A stretch of 32,024 nucleotides of DNA from Cyanobacteria bacterium RYN_339 (GCA_028287685.1 JAQBPE010000407.1:1-32024), one strand, 5' to 3'. Positions 7,653 to 15,468 are shown, counted from the stretch's first letter. Numbers and translations are program-made. The notes: generated from the sequence alone by a model not told the origin.

Positions 7653-7683
7653 GATCGCGTTGATGACGAGAGGAGTTTGACCG

Positions 7684-7881
7684 ATGGACCCGATCGAGTT
7701 CCGCGGCGAAATGCCCACCATGGCGCCCATCGAGATGCAGGCCGGCGAGCTGGTGGTAGACGAGGGGACATACGTCTGCCTGGTATGCAACCTACCGGGC
7801 AACGACATCAGCCTCCTGCCTGGCGACGAGCTTCCCGAGTGCTCGCAATGTGGCATAGACGCCCGTTGGGTCAAGGTCTAG
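7684..7881 (+). CDS. Small zinc-ribbon protein
   Basis: 65 residues with AGGAG 8 nt before the ATG. Two CxxC pairs (Cys32/Cys35 and Cys53/Cys56) spaced 17 residues apart, with the sequence LPGDELPECSQCG before the second pair, form a rubredoxin-like or zinc-ribbon knuckle at the C-terminal half. The first 30 residues are acidic. Such small proteins bind zinc and often work as nucleic-acid or protein adaptors; nothing here identifies the partner. It has its own promoter and is followed 7 nt later by a strong hairpin, so it is probably monocistronic. Confidence 0.8.
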   Translation: MDPIEFRGEMPTMAPIEMQAGELVVDEGTYVCLVCNLPGNDISLLPGDELPECSQCGIDARWVKV

Positions 7882-7888
7882 CTCACGC

Positions 7889-7920
7889 ACGAAGCCCCAG
7901 CCAACCGGCTGGGGCTTCGT
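7889..7920. terminator. Bidirectional hairpin between convergent genes
   Basis: A perfect 14-bp inverted repeat (ACGAAGCCCCAGCC / GGCTGGGGCTTCGT) around loop AACC lies between the zinc-ribbon gene and the convergent TPR gene. There is no T-run on either side, so it is either a non-canonical terminator or a 3'-end stabilising stem for both transcripts. Confidence 0.7.
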
Positions 7921-7943
7921 ACATCAGGTGGCGACCGGTTAAC

Positions 7944-8552
7944 TTATCGGGGTTGGCGGGCGGCGAACAGCGTCAGGCGCGCGTCGGCCGGCCGGGTGCT
8001 CTTGCCGGCGAGTTCCAGCTGGGCCACCGCCCGCTGGTAGTTCTTGCCCTCCGCGCTCAGCTGCGCGATGAAGAAGCGCGCGGTCGCGTCGTGGCGATCG
8101 AAGTAAACGGCGCGGTCGAAGGCAGCGAGCGCTTCCGCGCGGCGGCCGGTGTCCATCAGGACCATCCCCAGCCGGCGGTGCGCTTCCGCGCGGCTGGGCG
8201 TGCATTTCAGCACCGCGCGCAGCGTGGCTTCGGCCTCCGCGTGGCAGCCCAGCATGTGCTGGCTCTCGCCCAGGTAGTAGCGGACGTCCAGGTCGTGCGG
8301 GGCGATCGCCACCGCCTGGGCGTAGATCTTGTACGCCTCCAGCGCCTGCGCGCTCTCGCGGAAAATCGTGCCCAGCGCCATATACGCCGCCAGGCAGGTC
8401 AGGTCGTCCGCCAGCGCCTGGCGCAGGAACGGCACCGCCTCCGCGCGCCGCTCCGCCTGGAAGGCGTCCAAACCCTTTTGCAAGGGCGTGCGCTTATCTT
8501 CCGGCTTTTCGCCCGCCACGACTTTCAAATGCTCGTAATAAGCACGCCACAT
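7944..8552 (-). CDS. TPR-repeat protein
   Basis: 202 residues from the ATG at 8552, which has GGGAG at good spacing; the frame is open for 12 more codons but without a better site. Between residues about 25 and 190 it carries roughly five degenerate tetratricopeptide repeats (for example AVPFLRQALADDLTCLAAYMALG, read with conserved A, L, Y and A positions). No signal peptide, so probably cytoplasmic. TPR proteins scaffold protein-protein interactions; the partner is not evident. The intergenic region to the divergent gene at 8696 is AT-rich and carries promoter-like sequence (TTGACG on the minus strand at about 8629-8637). Confidence 0.85.
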   Translation of the reverse strand: MWRAYYEHLKVVAGEKPEDKRTPLQKGLDAFQAERRAEAVPFLRQALADDLTCLAAYMALGTIFRESAQALEAYKIYAQAVAIAPHDLDVRYYLGESQHMLGCHAEAEATLRAVLKCTPSRAEAHRRLGMVLMDTGRRAEALAAFDRAVYFDRHDATARFFIAQLSAEGKNYQRAVAQLELAGKSTRPADARLTLFAARQPR

Positions 8553-8661
8553 CGTCCAACTCCCACGGACCCATCCACCCGGGTCCACCCTTACGCCAAG
8601 GAGGTTATCCTGTTAGGGTTGCTAAACTGACGTCAAATCTATGTTTGGGACTATTAAATAG

Positions 8662-8689
8662 CTGTTAAATGGGCTCCCGATGTTAAACT
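8662..8689 (+). promoter_or_regulatory. Predicted leaderless promoter
   Basis: CTGTTA (8662-8667), 16 nt, TAAACT (8684-8689), 6 nt, ATG. No Shine-Dalgarno precedes the start. The fpg gene has the matching arrangement TTGTTA-17-TAAACT-6-ATG on the other strand at 24103-24131. Confidence 0.6.
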
Positions 8690-8695
8690 AGACCC

Positions 8696-9088
8696 ATGAC
8701 CACCGACTTCCCCGCGCTCGCGCGCTTCGAACGGATCTTGATCGACCAGGAGGGCCGCGTCGGCGAGGCCGAGGCGGACGCGGCGATCGCCGCCCTCGAA
8801 GAGTACCTGGCCTCGGGCGCGCAGCTGGGCCGCGGGCTGCGCGAGCTGACGGCGCGCTTCCGCCCGTCCGACGAGACCGGCGCCATGCTGGCCTACCTCT
8901 ACGTCGTCACGGTGGACGCGGCCACGCACGACGGCCGGGACGCTGCCCTGGGGGCGTATGCCGAGAGCGGCAAGCCCTTGGCGGAGGCCGCGCGCCGGCT
9001 TTATGACACCCTGATCTCCGACGCCTTCCGCCTGAAAGTCGGCAAGCGCCCCATCCAGGGCGGGAACCGGGGCTGCTCGCCGACGTGA
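8696..9088 (+). CDS. Hypothetical alpha-helical protein
   Basis: 130 residues, no signal peptide or membrane segment. Rich in Ala, Leu, Glu and Arg with helical heptad-like stretches (AEADAAIAALEEYL, LRELTARFRP), and a more basic C-terminus (RLKVGKRPIQGG). No family recognised. The start is chosen because the preceding TAAACT box sits 6 nt upstream, consistent with a leaderless transcript, and coding character begins here. Divergent from the TPR gene; the following small gene starts 62 nt after the stop with its own promoter. Confidence 0.7.
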   Translation: MTTDFPALARFERILIDQEGRVGEAEADAAIAALEEYLASGAQLGRGLRELTARFRPSDETGAMLAYLYVVTVDAATHDGRDAALGAYAESGKPLAEAARRLYDTLISDAFRLKVGKRPIQGGNRGCSPT

Positions 9089-9093
9089 GCCCG

Positions 9094-9121
9094 TTTGCTC
9101 CCTTTCGGCCCGGGGTATAGC
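9094..9121 (+). promoter_or_regulatory. Predicted promoter for the 9151-11636 operon
   Basis: TTTGCT (9094-9099), a 16-nt spacer and TATAGC (9116-9121) lie 29 nt before the GTG at 9151, leaving room for the AAGGA site at 9139-9143. The -35 match is weak. The GGGTAT context around the -10 recurs at 3866 and 15491. Confidence 0.4.
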
Positions 9122-9150
9122 GGGGTCAGGAAGAGGACAAGGACGTTCCC

Positions 9151-9390
9151 GTGATCCGTAAACATTCCCATGGCGCCGCTGTTCCGCAGCCCCGCGCCAT
9201 ACCCGCCGCCAGCCCCGAGTCGACCGAAGCCGAAGCGCTGCGTGCGTCCGATCGTGACCACTACATCAGCGGCCGCAAGCGGCTATCGCCCGAGGCGCTC
9301 GATCCTCCGAGCATCTACCCGGAGTTGACCGGCAGCACCGCGCTGTATCACCTGGGATTGGCCGTCAGGCAATTCGAAGCGGAGGGTTAG
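9151..9390 (+). CDS. Small hypothetical protein, first gene of lipoprotein operon
   Basis: 79 residues, GTG start with AAGGA 7 nt upstream. The first half is polar and Pro/Ala-rich; the second half (from SGRKRLSPEALDPPSIYPEL) looks like two short helices. No family, signal peptide or metal site is visible. It ends 2 nt before the TTG start of the large NHL lipoprotein, whose GGAGG site lies in its last codons, so the two are very probably cotranscribed and coupled. Role unknown. Confidence 0.65.
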   Translation: MIRKHSHGAAVPQPRAIPAASPESTEAEALRASDRDHYISGRKRLSPEALDPPSIYPELTGSTALYHLGLAVRQFEAEG

Positions 9391-9392
9391 GC

Positions 9393-11636
9393 TTGAAGCG
9401 TCTGGGGCTGGCCATCTTGATGATCCTGGCCGGCTGCCACACCCCCACGCCGACCAAGACCACGACGACGGCCCGTTCGCCCCAGCCCAGCGCCGCCCCC
9501 AGCGTGGTCCCCAGCCCCACCAAGCCGCCCTCCACCGCGCCTTCGCTGAAGGGCTACGGCCTGGTCCTCGGCGTGGACGGCAAGCCCGCGGCCGACGTCG
9601 AGGTGCGCGGCTTCCTGATTTCGCCCAACGGCGGCACCATCATCGGCAACAACGGCAGCACCATCATCAGCGACGGCGGCGGCACCCTGATCGGCAACAA
9701 CGGCGGCTCGTTCCACCTGCTCGCCACGCCCACGCTCACCGCCATCACGGATGCCAACGGCCGCTTCAAGCTCACGGCCCCCGACGGCCAGCACGTCAAC
9801 CTCGAAGCCGTGCAGGACGACACCCACAAAGCCTTACAGCGCGACATCTCCGGCATCGTGGACGGTCTGACCATGCAGCTGGCGCCCACCGGGGACCTGA
9901 CGGGCGACGTCAAGGCAGACGGCGTGACGGACCTCAAGGGCGTGGACGTCTACATCGCGGGCACCGGCTACATCGCCAAGACCGACTCCGCCGGCCACTT
10001 CAGCTTGCCGCATGTGGCGGCGAACACCTACGCCGTCACGGCCGAGAAGCTGGGGCTGGGCAATGCGGTGGCGGAGGGCGTGCAGGTGAAGTCCGGCCTG
10101 CCGGCCAGCGTGACGCTGACGCTGGTCAAGACCTTGCCGCTGATCAAGACGCTGGCGCCCACTGCGGGCGCACCGGGGACCAAGGTCACGATCACGGGCG
10201 ACCACTTCGCGGCCGCCAGCGGCCAGATCCTGCGCGTCACGTTCGGTGGCGCCGAGGTGGCCGCGCCGAAGCGCATCAACGACCAGACGCTGGAGGTGGA
10301 GGTGCCCGCGGGCGCGGCCTCGGGCGACGTGGTCGTGACGGTCGGCGAGGTGGGCAGCAAGCCCGCCACCTTCGCCGTGGCCAAGACCTTGCAGGTGCTG
10401 GCGTTGGTGCCGCACCTGGTGGTGGGCTCCACGCCCAAGCTGGGCGTGGTCGCCAAGGACGCGGCCGGCAAGCTGGTGGAGGGCGCGCCGCTGGCCTGGA
10501 CCGCCACCGGCACCGGCGGCAGCGTGGCGGCGGACGGCACGGTCACGGCCAAGGCCGAGGGCACGCTGGCGGTCTCCGTGGCCTGTGGCAGCCTGACGGC
10601 CACCGCCACCTTCGAGGTGCACGCGGCGCCGTACCTGGCCACGGTGGCCGGTACCAGCGAGTTCGGCACGGTGGATGGGCCCGGCGGCGTGGCGCGCTTC
10701 GGCTACCCGGAGTCGTTGTGCGTGGCCAAGGACGGGCGCCTGCTGGTGGGTGAAAACTCCGACATCCGCGTGATCGACGCCGGCGGCCAGGTCACGACCC
10801 TGGCGGGCGGACCGGAGATCGGCAAGACCGACGGGCGCGGCAAGAGCGCGGGCTTCCAGACCGCCGCGGCCATCGTGGAGCTGCCGGACGGCAACCTGGT
10901 GGTGGCGGACGTTTACAACCACGCCCTGCGGCTGGTGACGCCGGACGGCACCGTCACCACGATCGCCGGCGCCCTGGGCGTCTCCGGCACCGCCGACGGC
11001 CCTGGCGCCACGGCCCGCTTCAACCGGCCGTGCGGCCTGGCGCTGGCCGCCGACCAGAAGCTCTACGTGTGCGACGGCAGCAACAACCGCGTGCGCGTGG
11101 TGGACCTCGCCAAGCCCGACCGCCCCGTGACCACCCTGGCCGGCCAAACCGCGGGCTTCGCGGACGGCGACGGCCTGGCCGCGTCCTTCAAGTACCCCGC
11201 CGGCCTGGCGCTGGGGCCCGACGGCACGCTCTACCTGGCGGACCAGGGCAACCAGCGCGTCCGGGCCATCACGCCGGCCGGCAAGGTCACGACCGTTGCG
11301 GGCGGCGGCCCGGCGCCCACCAGCGGCTACGCCAACCTGGTCGACGGTCCCGCCGCCACGGCGCGCTTCTCGTCGCCGCAGAACCTGGCCGTGGACAAGG
11401 CCGGCACCATTTACGTGGCGGACCGCTACAACCAGCGCGTGCGCAAGATCGCGGCCGGCGTGGTGAGCACCCTGGCGGGCTCCGGCGACCCGGAGTACGG
11501 CACGGTGGTGTTCAACACCGCGGATGGCCCGCTCACCACCGGCAAAGTCGGCCAGGTCGGCGGCGTGGCGGTACTGCCGGACGGCACCCTGGTGTTGGGG
11601 ACCCACAACCGCATCATGGCCATCATCGCGAACTAA
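9393..11636 (+). CDS. Multidomain NHL-repeat lipoprotein with 8-residue Gly/Asn repeat module
   Basis: 747 residues, TTG start with GGAGG (9381-9385). Signal peptide MKRLGLAILMILAGC (Cys15), then a Pro/Thr/Ser linker to about 52. A carboxypeptidase-regulatory-like beta domain (about 55-140) is interrupted at 76-111 by the 8-residue repeat module (SPNGGTIIG, NNGSTIIS, DGGGTLIG, ending FHLLA). A second such beta domain follows (about 168-245), then an IPT/TIG domain (about 249-330), a BIG2-like Ig domain (about 335-410) and, from 413 on, about six NHL repeats forming a beta-propeller (for example DGPGATARFNRPCGLAL). This is a surface-exposed binding or scaffold protein; the ligand is unknown. 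Its 3' end overlaps the stop of the convergent kinase gene by 4 nt. Related in module and propeller to the two lipoproteins at 15506-20003. Confidence 0.9.
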   Translation: MKRLGLAILMILAGCHTPTPTKTTTTARSPQPSAAPSVVPSPTKPPSTAPSLKGYGLVLGVDGKPAADVEVRGFLISPNGGTIIGNNGSTIISDGGGTLIGNNGGSFHLLATPTLTAITDANGRFKLTAPDGQHVNLEAVQDDTHKALQRDISGIVDGLTMQLAPTGDLTGDVKADGVTDLKGVDVYIAGTGYIAKTDSAGHFSLPHVAANTYAVTAEKLGLGNAVAEGVQVKSGLPASVTLTLVKTLPLIKTLAPTAGAPGTKVTITGDHFAAASGQILRVTFGGAEVAAPKRINDQTLEVEVPAGAASGDVVVTVGEVGSKPATFAVAKTLQVLALVPHLVVGSTPKLGVVAKDAAGKLVEGAPLAWTATGTGGSVAADGTVTAKAEGTLAVSVACGSLTATATFEVHAAPYLATVAGTSEFGTVDGPGGVARFGYPESLCVAKDGRLLVGENSDIRVIDAGGQVTTLAGGPEIGKTDGRGKSAGFQTAAAIVELPDGNLVVADVYNHALRLVTPDGTVTTIAGALGVSGTADGPGATARFNRPCGLALAADQKLYVCDGSNNRVRVVDLAKPDRPVTTLAGQTAGFADGDGLAASFKYPAGLALGPDGTLYLADQGNQRVRAITPAGKVTTVAGGGPAPTSGYANLVDGPAATARFSSPQNLAVDKAGTIYVADRYNQRVRKIAAGVVSTLAGSGDPEYGTVVFNTADGPLTTGKVGQVGGVAVLPDGTLVLGTHNRIMAIIAN

Positions 11637-13036
11637 CCGGCTTCGACGCGCGCCGGCACCGTGGCCGGCAGGGTGAACCAGAAGGTGCTGCCGGCGCCGG
11701 GCTCGCTCAGCACGCCGATCTCGCCGCGGTGGCCTTCCACCAGCGCCTTGGCGATCGAGAGCCCCAGCCCCGTGCCGCCGCTCTGCCGCGTGGCGCTCAT
11801 GTCCAGCTGTTGGAAGCGCGCAAAGAGCTTGACGACCTGGTCCGGCGGGATGCCCACGCCCGTGTCGATCACCTGCGTCAGCACGCGGTCACCGTCCATT
11901 GCCGCGCGCACCGTCACGTTGCCGCCCGCGGGCGTGAACTTGATGGCGTTGGTCACGAGGTTCGTGAGCACCTGGATCACGCGCGGCCCGTCGACCTCCA
12001 GCGGCACGTCCACGTCGACGTGCGCGGTGAGCCGCACGCCCTTGCGCGCGGCCAGCGGCGCCAGCGTGCCGATGGCGTCCTCGAACAGGGGCGCCAGCAG
12101 CTGAACCTCGCGCGTCAGCGCCAACTTGCCGGCCTGGATCTTGGCGAAGTCCAACAGGTCGTTCACCAGCGCCAGCATGCGGTCGGAGCCGGCCATGATC
12201 TTGCCCACCTGCCGGTGCTGCTCCTCGTTGAGCGTGCCGGCCAGCTCGTCGTCCAGGATGCTGGCGAAGCCCAGGATGAAGTTCAGCGGCGTGCGCAGCT
12301 CGTGCGAGATCACGCTCAGGAACTCGTCCTTGTAGCGATCGGCCTCCAGCAAGCGCGCGTTGGCCTCCGCCAGGCTGCGGCGGTTGCGGGCCTGTTGCGC
12401 ACCCAGCATGGCGATCGCCAACACAAAGAGCGTGCTGACACCCACCAGCGCGCCGTCCAGCTCCGCCACGTCGAGCGTGGCCTGCAGCGGGGCCATGCCC
12501 ACGTCGGAGGGCGTGAAGGTGACGGCCGCCAGCGTGGTGTAGTGCACGCCGGCCAGCGCCAGGCCCAGGGCCGCCGGCCCGCCCCAGCGCCCCGGCGGGT
12601 GCACCAGCAGCCAGAGCATGCCGATGCCCGCGGCCAGCGCCACCACGAAGCCCAGCACCACGGTGGCGGGGTGGTAGGAGATCATGGCGGGCACGCGCAG
12701 GGCCGCGATGCCGGCGTGGTGCATGGCCGTCAGCGAGACGCCCAGCACGCAGCCGCCCAGGACGAGGTACGGCAGCCGCCGGGCCGCGAGCGCCAGCGCG
12801 GTGCTGGCGCCGATCACGGCCACGACGAGCGCCAGCCCCAGCAACAACGGCTGGTAGTGGACCGCCACGGGCAGTTCCAGCGCCCGAACGCCCACCACGT
12901 GCATGCCCCAGGCGCCCAGCCCGAGCGCCAGGCCGGCGGGCCGGCGTTGCAGACGGAAGGCCAGGAACGAAGCAACCAGGCCGATCGCGAGCGACAACAC
13001 GACCCGGAACAAGTCGTACGTCGGCGCCAGCGGCAT
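11633..13036 (-). CDS. MHYT-domain membrane sensor histidine kinase
   Basis: 467 residues. The N-terminal 212 residues contain about seven hydrophobic segments with three MHYT-type motifs (MHVV at 45-48, MHHA at 105-108, VHYT at 164-167). This integral-membrane domain has been proposed to bind metal and sense oxygen, CO or NO. The cytoplasmic part has HisKA with His245 (SHELRTP) and HATPase with Asn359/Asn363, G1 DTGVG (391-395) and G2 GGTGLGL (420-426). All kinase residues are intact. The start at 13036 has GGGAGGG just upstream; longer frames overlap the DUF503 gene, which ends 10 nt upstream and is probably cotranscribed. No response regulator adjoins. The kinase core is a close paralogue of that at 3880-5118. 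Confidence 0.92.
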   Translation of the reverse strand: MPLAPTYDLFRVVLSLAIGLVASFLAFRLQRRPAGLALGLGAWGMHVVGVRALELPVAVHYQPLLLGLALVVAVIGASTALALAARRLPYLVLGGCVLGVSLTAMHHAGIAALRVPAMISYHPATVVLGFVVALAAGIGMLWLLVHPPGRWGGPAALGLALAGVHYTTLAAVTFTPSDVGMAPLQATLDVAELDGALVGVSTLFVLAIAMLGAQQARNRRSLAEANARLLEADRYKDEFLSVISHELRTPLNFILGFASILDDELAGTLNEEQHRQVGKIMAGSDRMLALVNDLLDFAKIQAGKLALTREVQLLAPLFEDAIGTLAPLAARKGVRLTAHVDVDVPLEVDGPRVIQVLTNLVTNAIKFTPAGGNVTVRAAMDGDRVLTQVIDTGVGIPPDQVVKLFARFQQLDMSATRQSGGTGLGLSIAKALVEGHRGEIGVLSEPGAGSTFWFTLPATVPARVEAG

Positions 13037-13046
13037 CAGCCCTCCC

Positions 13047-13337
13047 CTATACCTGGATGAACTCCGTCTCCACGTCCGCGACGTGGGCCTCGAACTGGTG
13101 GTTTTCCAGCCATTCGATGGCCTTGGACAGCACCTCGTTGACGTGCCTTTGCTCGTTGCCGCAGAGCACCACGCCGATCGTGGCCGCGTCATGGACGTCG
13201 TTCTGGCCCACCTCCGCGGCGTGCAGCGCGAACTTGTTCATGAGCTTCTGGACGATGGGCTTCACGACGGATCGCTTGTCCTTGAGCGAGCCGATGTCCG
13301 TGAGCTCCAATTCCACCTTCGCCACCCCGATGATCAT
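13047..13337 (-). CDS. DUF503 (YlxP-like) family protein
   Basis: 96 residues, matching the short DUF503 family by its start MIIGVAKVELEL, the block SLKDKRSVVKPIV and the usual length. Family members are often found near translation and ribosome-assembly genes and have an alpha-beta plait fold; their role is poorly known. Here it leads a probable two-gene unit with the MHYT kinase. TACACT ends 6 nt before the ATG and no Shine-Dalgarno is visible, so a leaderless transcript is possible. Divergent from the aminotransferase gene, with 61 bp between starts. Confidence 0.88.
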   Translation of the reverse strand: MIIGVAKVELELTDIGSLKDKRSVVKPIVQKLMNKFALHAAEVGQNDVHDAATIGVVLCGNEQRHVNEVLSKAIEWLENHQFEAHVADVETEFIQV

Positions 13338-13343
13338 GGCTTC

Positions 13344-13392
13344 AGTGTAGCAGCTTCGGGGGTGGTCAAGACCAGCCAGGGTAGGGTTTAAT
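13344..13392. promoter_or_regulatory. Divergent promoter region (DUF503 / aminotransferase)
   Basis: On the minus strand TACACT (13344-13349) lies 6 nt before the DUF503 start; a TTGACC lies upstream but with a short 14-nt spacer. On the plus strand TTTAAT (13387-13392) lies 6 nt before the ATG at 13399. Both placements would put transcription starts at or next to the start codons. Confidence 0.4.
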
Positions 13393-13398
13393 TGGGAG

Positions 13399-14631
13399 AT
13401 GACGCTGATGAACGAACCCCAAACGCATGCCCGCGATTTGATGGACCTCGAGGATCGCCTCGGCGCCCACAACTACCACCCGTTGGGCCTCGTGATTGCA
13501 GAGGCCAAGGGCGCCTGGGTAACGGACAGCGAGGGCCGGCGCTACCTCGACTGCCTCAGCGCGTACTCGGCGGTGAACCAGGGCCACGCCCACCCGCGCA
13601 TCATGCAGGCGATGGTGGAGCAGGCCTCCAAGGTCACGCTCACCAGCCGCGCCTTCCACAACGACCAGTTGGGCCTGTTCTACCAGCGCCTGATCAAGCT
13701 GACGGGCATGGACCGCGTCTTGCCCATGAACACCGGCGCCGAGGCCGTGGAGACGGCGATCAAGGCCGCCCGCAAGTGGGCCTACTACGTCAAGAAGGTG
13801 CCCGCCAACCAGGCGGAAATCATCGTGTGTGAAGGCAACTTCCACGGCCGCACCGTCACCATCATCAGCGCCTCCACGGAGGCCCAGTACCGCGACGGCT
13901 TCGGGCCCTACACGCCCGGCTTCAAGGTCATCCCCTACGGCGACTTCGCGGCCCTCAAGGCCGCCATCACGCCCAACACGGCCGCGTTCCTGTTCGAGCC
14001 GATCCAGGGCGAGGCCGGCATCATCGTGCCGCCGGACGGCTTCCTGCGCCAGGCCGCGGAGCTGTGCCGCGAGCACAACGTGCTGTTCATGCTCGACGAG
14101 ATCCAGACCGGCCTGGGCCGCACCGGCAAGACGTTCTGCTTCCAGCACGAAGGCGTCGCGCCCGACGTGCTGGTGCTGGGCAAGGCCCTCTCGGGTGGCT
14201 TCTACCCCGTCTCTGCCATGCTCGCCCGCCAGGACGTGATGGACGTGTTCAAGCCCGGCGACCACGGCTCCACGTTCGGCGGCAACCCGCTGGGCTGCGC
14301 GGTGGCGATCGCCGCCCTCGACGTGCTCGAGGACGAGGACCTGGCCGGCCGCGCGCGCGATTTGGGCGCCAAGGTCTTCGCGATGCTGCACGCCATGAAG
14401 AGCCCCCACGTGGTCGAGGTCCGCGGCAAGGGCCTGATGATCGGCATCGAGCTCAACGTGGCCGCCCGGCCCTTCTGCGAGGCGCTCTGGGCCCGCGGCG
14501 TGCTCTGCAAGGAGACCCACCACAAGGTGATCCGGTTCGCGCCGCCGCTGGTGGTGGACGAAGCGGACCTCATGCGGGCCGTGGATCAGCTCTGCGAGGT
14601 GCTCTCCGCCCCGGTCAACGACGGCCCCTAG
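13399..14631 (+). CDS. rocD: Ornithine aminotransferase (class III PLP-dependent)
   Basis: 410 residues from the ATG at 13399; an ATG at 13408 (MNEPQ...) has GGGAG 9 nt upstream and is an equally good start. Class III aminotransferase features: [17 protein letters not shown] (111-127), Asp233 in [13 protein letters not shown] binding the pyridine nitrogen, and PLP-lysine Lys262 in [16 protein letters not shown]. The motifs [24 protein letters not shown] and IEPIQGEAG-like [13 protein letters not shown] are typical of ornithine-oxoacid transaminase rather than GABA or acetylornithine enzymes. It converts ornithine and 2-oxoglutarate to glutamate-semialdehyde and glutamate in arginine/proline metabolism, in the cytoplasm. 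Monocistronic; divergent from DUF503. High confidence on class, good on substrate. Confidence 0.92.
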   Translation: MTLMNEPQTHARDLMDLEDRLGAHNYHPLGLVIAEAKGAWVTDSEGRRYLDCLSAYSAVNQGHAHPRIMQAMVEQASKVTLTSRAFHNDQLGLFYQRLIKLTGMDRVLPMNTGAEAVETAIKAARKWAYYVKKVPANQAEIIVCEGNFHGRTVTIISASTEAQYRDGFGPYTPGFKVIPYGDFAALKAAITPNTAAFLFEPIQGEAGIIVPPDGFLRQAAELCREHNVLFMLDEIQTGLGRTGKTFCFQHEGVAPDVLVLGKALSGGFYPVSAMLARQDVMDVFKPGDHGSTFGGNPLGCAVAIAALDVLEDEDLAGRARDLGAKVFAMLHAMKSPHVVEVRGKGLMIGIELNVAARPFCEALWARGVLCKETHHKVIRFAPPLVVDEADLMRAVDQLCEVLSAPVNDGP

Positions 14632-14733
14632 ATTAAATAACACCCAGCTCCCAGTTAAGAGTGCGTTAATCAAATGTGGATCGGGTCAGGTGGGTCTGCC
14701 GGCGCGAGATAAGGGACTGGGAGGAGTTCCACC

Positions 14734-15396
14734 ATGCAGCAAGTTCGCGTCCGCGTCGGTCAATCCCTGTCCACCATCGCCCTTCGGTACAACACGACCG
14801 TTGATGCGATCATGGCGGCGAACCCCACCATCCAGAACAAGGACATGATCCACATCGGCGATCGCCTGGACATCCCCGGCCGGGATGACCGCATCGCCCA
14901 CGTCCGCAACGTGCCGTTGCCCATCCCCCGGCCCACGGACATCGACGGACCCAAGCCCGTCTCCCCGGCCCGTCCCCCGGTCGCCCCCACGGCCCCGACC
15001 GCCCCGCGCAACCTGGCCAACCTGTCGGAAGCCGACATCCAGGCCCTGACCCGCGCCGTCGCCGCCGAAGCCCGTGGCGAGAGCCCCGCCGTGTGGGAGG
15101 CCGTGGCCCAGACCATCATCAACTACAGCCGCCAGACCGGCATGTCGATCCCGCGCCTGGTGCGCACCAGCTACCTGAGCTCCAACTTCGACGGCAACCG
15201 CCACTTCTACACGATGGCGATGGGCCGCATCCCCAACCACGACGCCATCCGCCGCGCCGTGTTGGGCGCCGCCGACTACAAGAGCCCGGTGGGCCGCCGC
15301 AGCCACTTCTACGACACCTCGATCGGCATGCCCTCGTGGGGCGATCGCCACTCCCGCGTGCAGGTCGGCCACGTCGTCTTCCTGAACAGCAAGTAG
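14734..15396 (+). CDS. LysM plus SleB/CwlJ-type cell-wall hydrolase
   Basis: 220 residues; GGGAGGAG ribosome-binding site. An N-terminal LysM domain (about 3-48: VRVGQSLSTIALRYNTTVDAIMAAN) binds peptidoglycan. A Pro-rich linker (60-92) follows, then a Hydrolase_2 (SleB/CwlJ) domain (about 100-218) with the conserved AAEARGES segment around the presumed catalytic Glu112, and HFYD...P.W near the end. The family has lytic transglycosylase-like activity on peptidoglycan; outside spore formers it acts in wall turnover. No signal peptide is visible, which is odd for a wall enzyme, and no upstream in-frame start would add one; export by another route or lysis-associated action is possible. The 102-bp upstream gap is AT-rich with several TTAA words. 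Confidence 0.88.
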   Translation: MQQVRVRVGQSLSTIALRYNTTVDAIMAANPTIQNKDMIHIGDRLDIPGRDDRIAHVRNVPLPIPRPTDIDGPKPVSPARPPVAPTAPTAPRNLANLSEADIQALTRAVAAEARGESPAVWEAVAQTIINYSRQTGMSIPRLVRTSYLSSNFDGNRHFYTMAMGRIPNHDAIRRAVLGAADYKSPVGRRSHFYDTSIGMPSWGDRHSRVQVGHVVFLNSK

Positions 15397-15468
15397 GGCG
15401 CGCGTCCTGCAGCTGGACCAACGTCCAACGGCCTCACCCCCTACTGCTGCCGTGCAGGCTGTCCAATA

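Noticed and set aside
8598-8630. Short leader peptide after the AAGGAGGT at 8598
   Set aside because: No ATG or GTG follows at usable distance; a TTG would give only three codons before TGA.
15397-15468. Terminator or small RNA between the wall hydrolase and the NHL operon
   Set aside because: Only weak, short inverted repeats (such as GGAC/GTCC) without a T-run; nothing convincing apart from the promoter at 15469.
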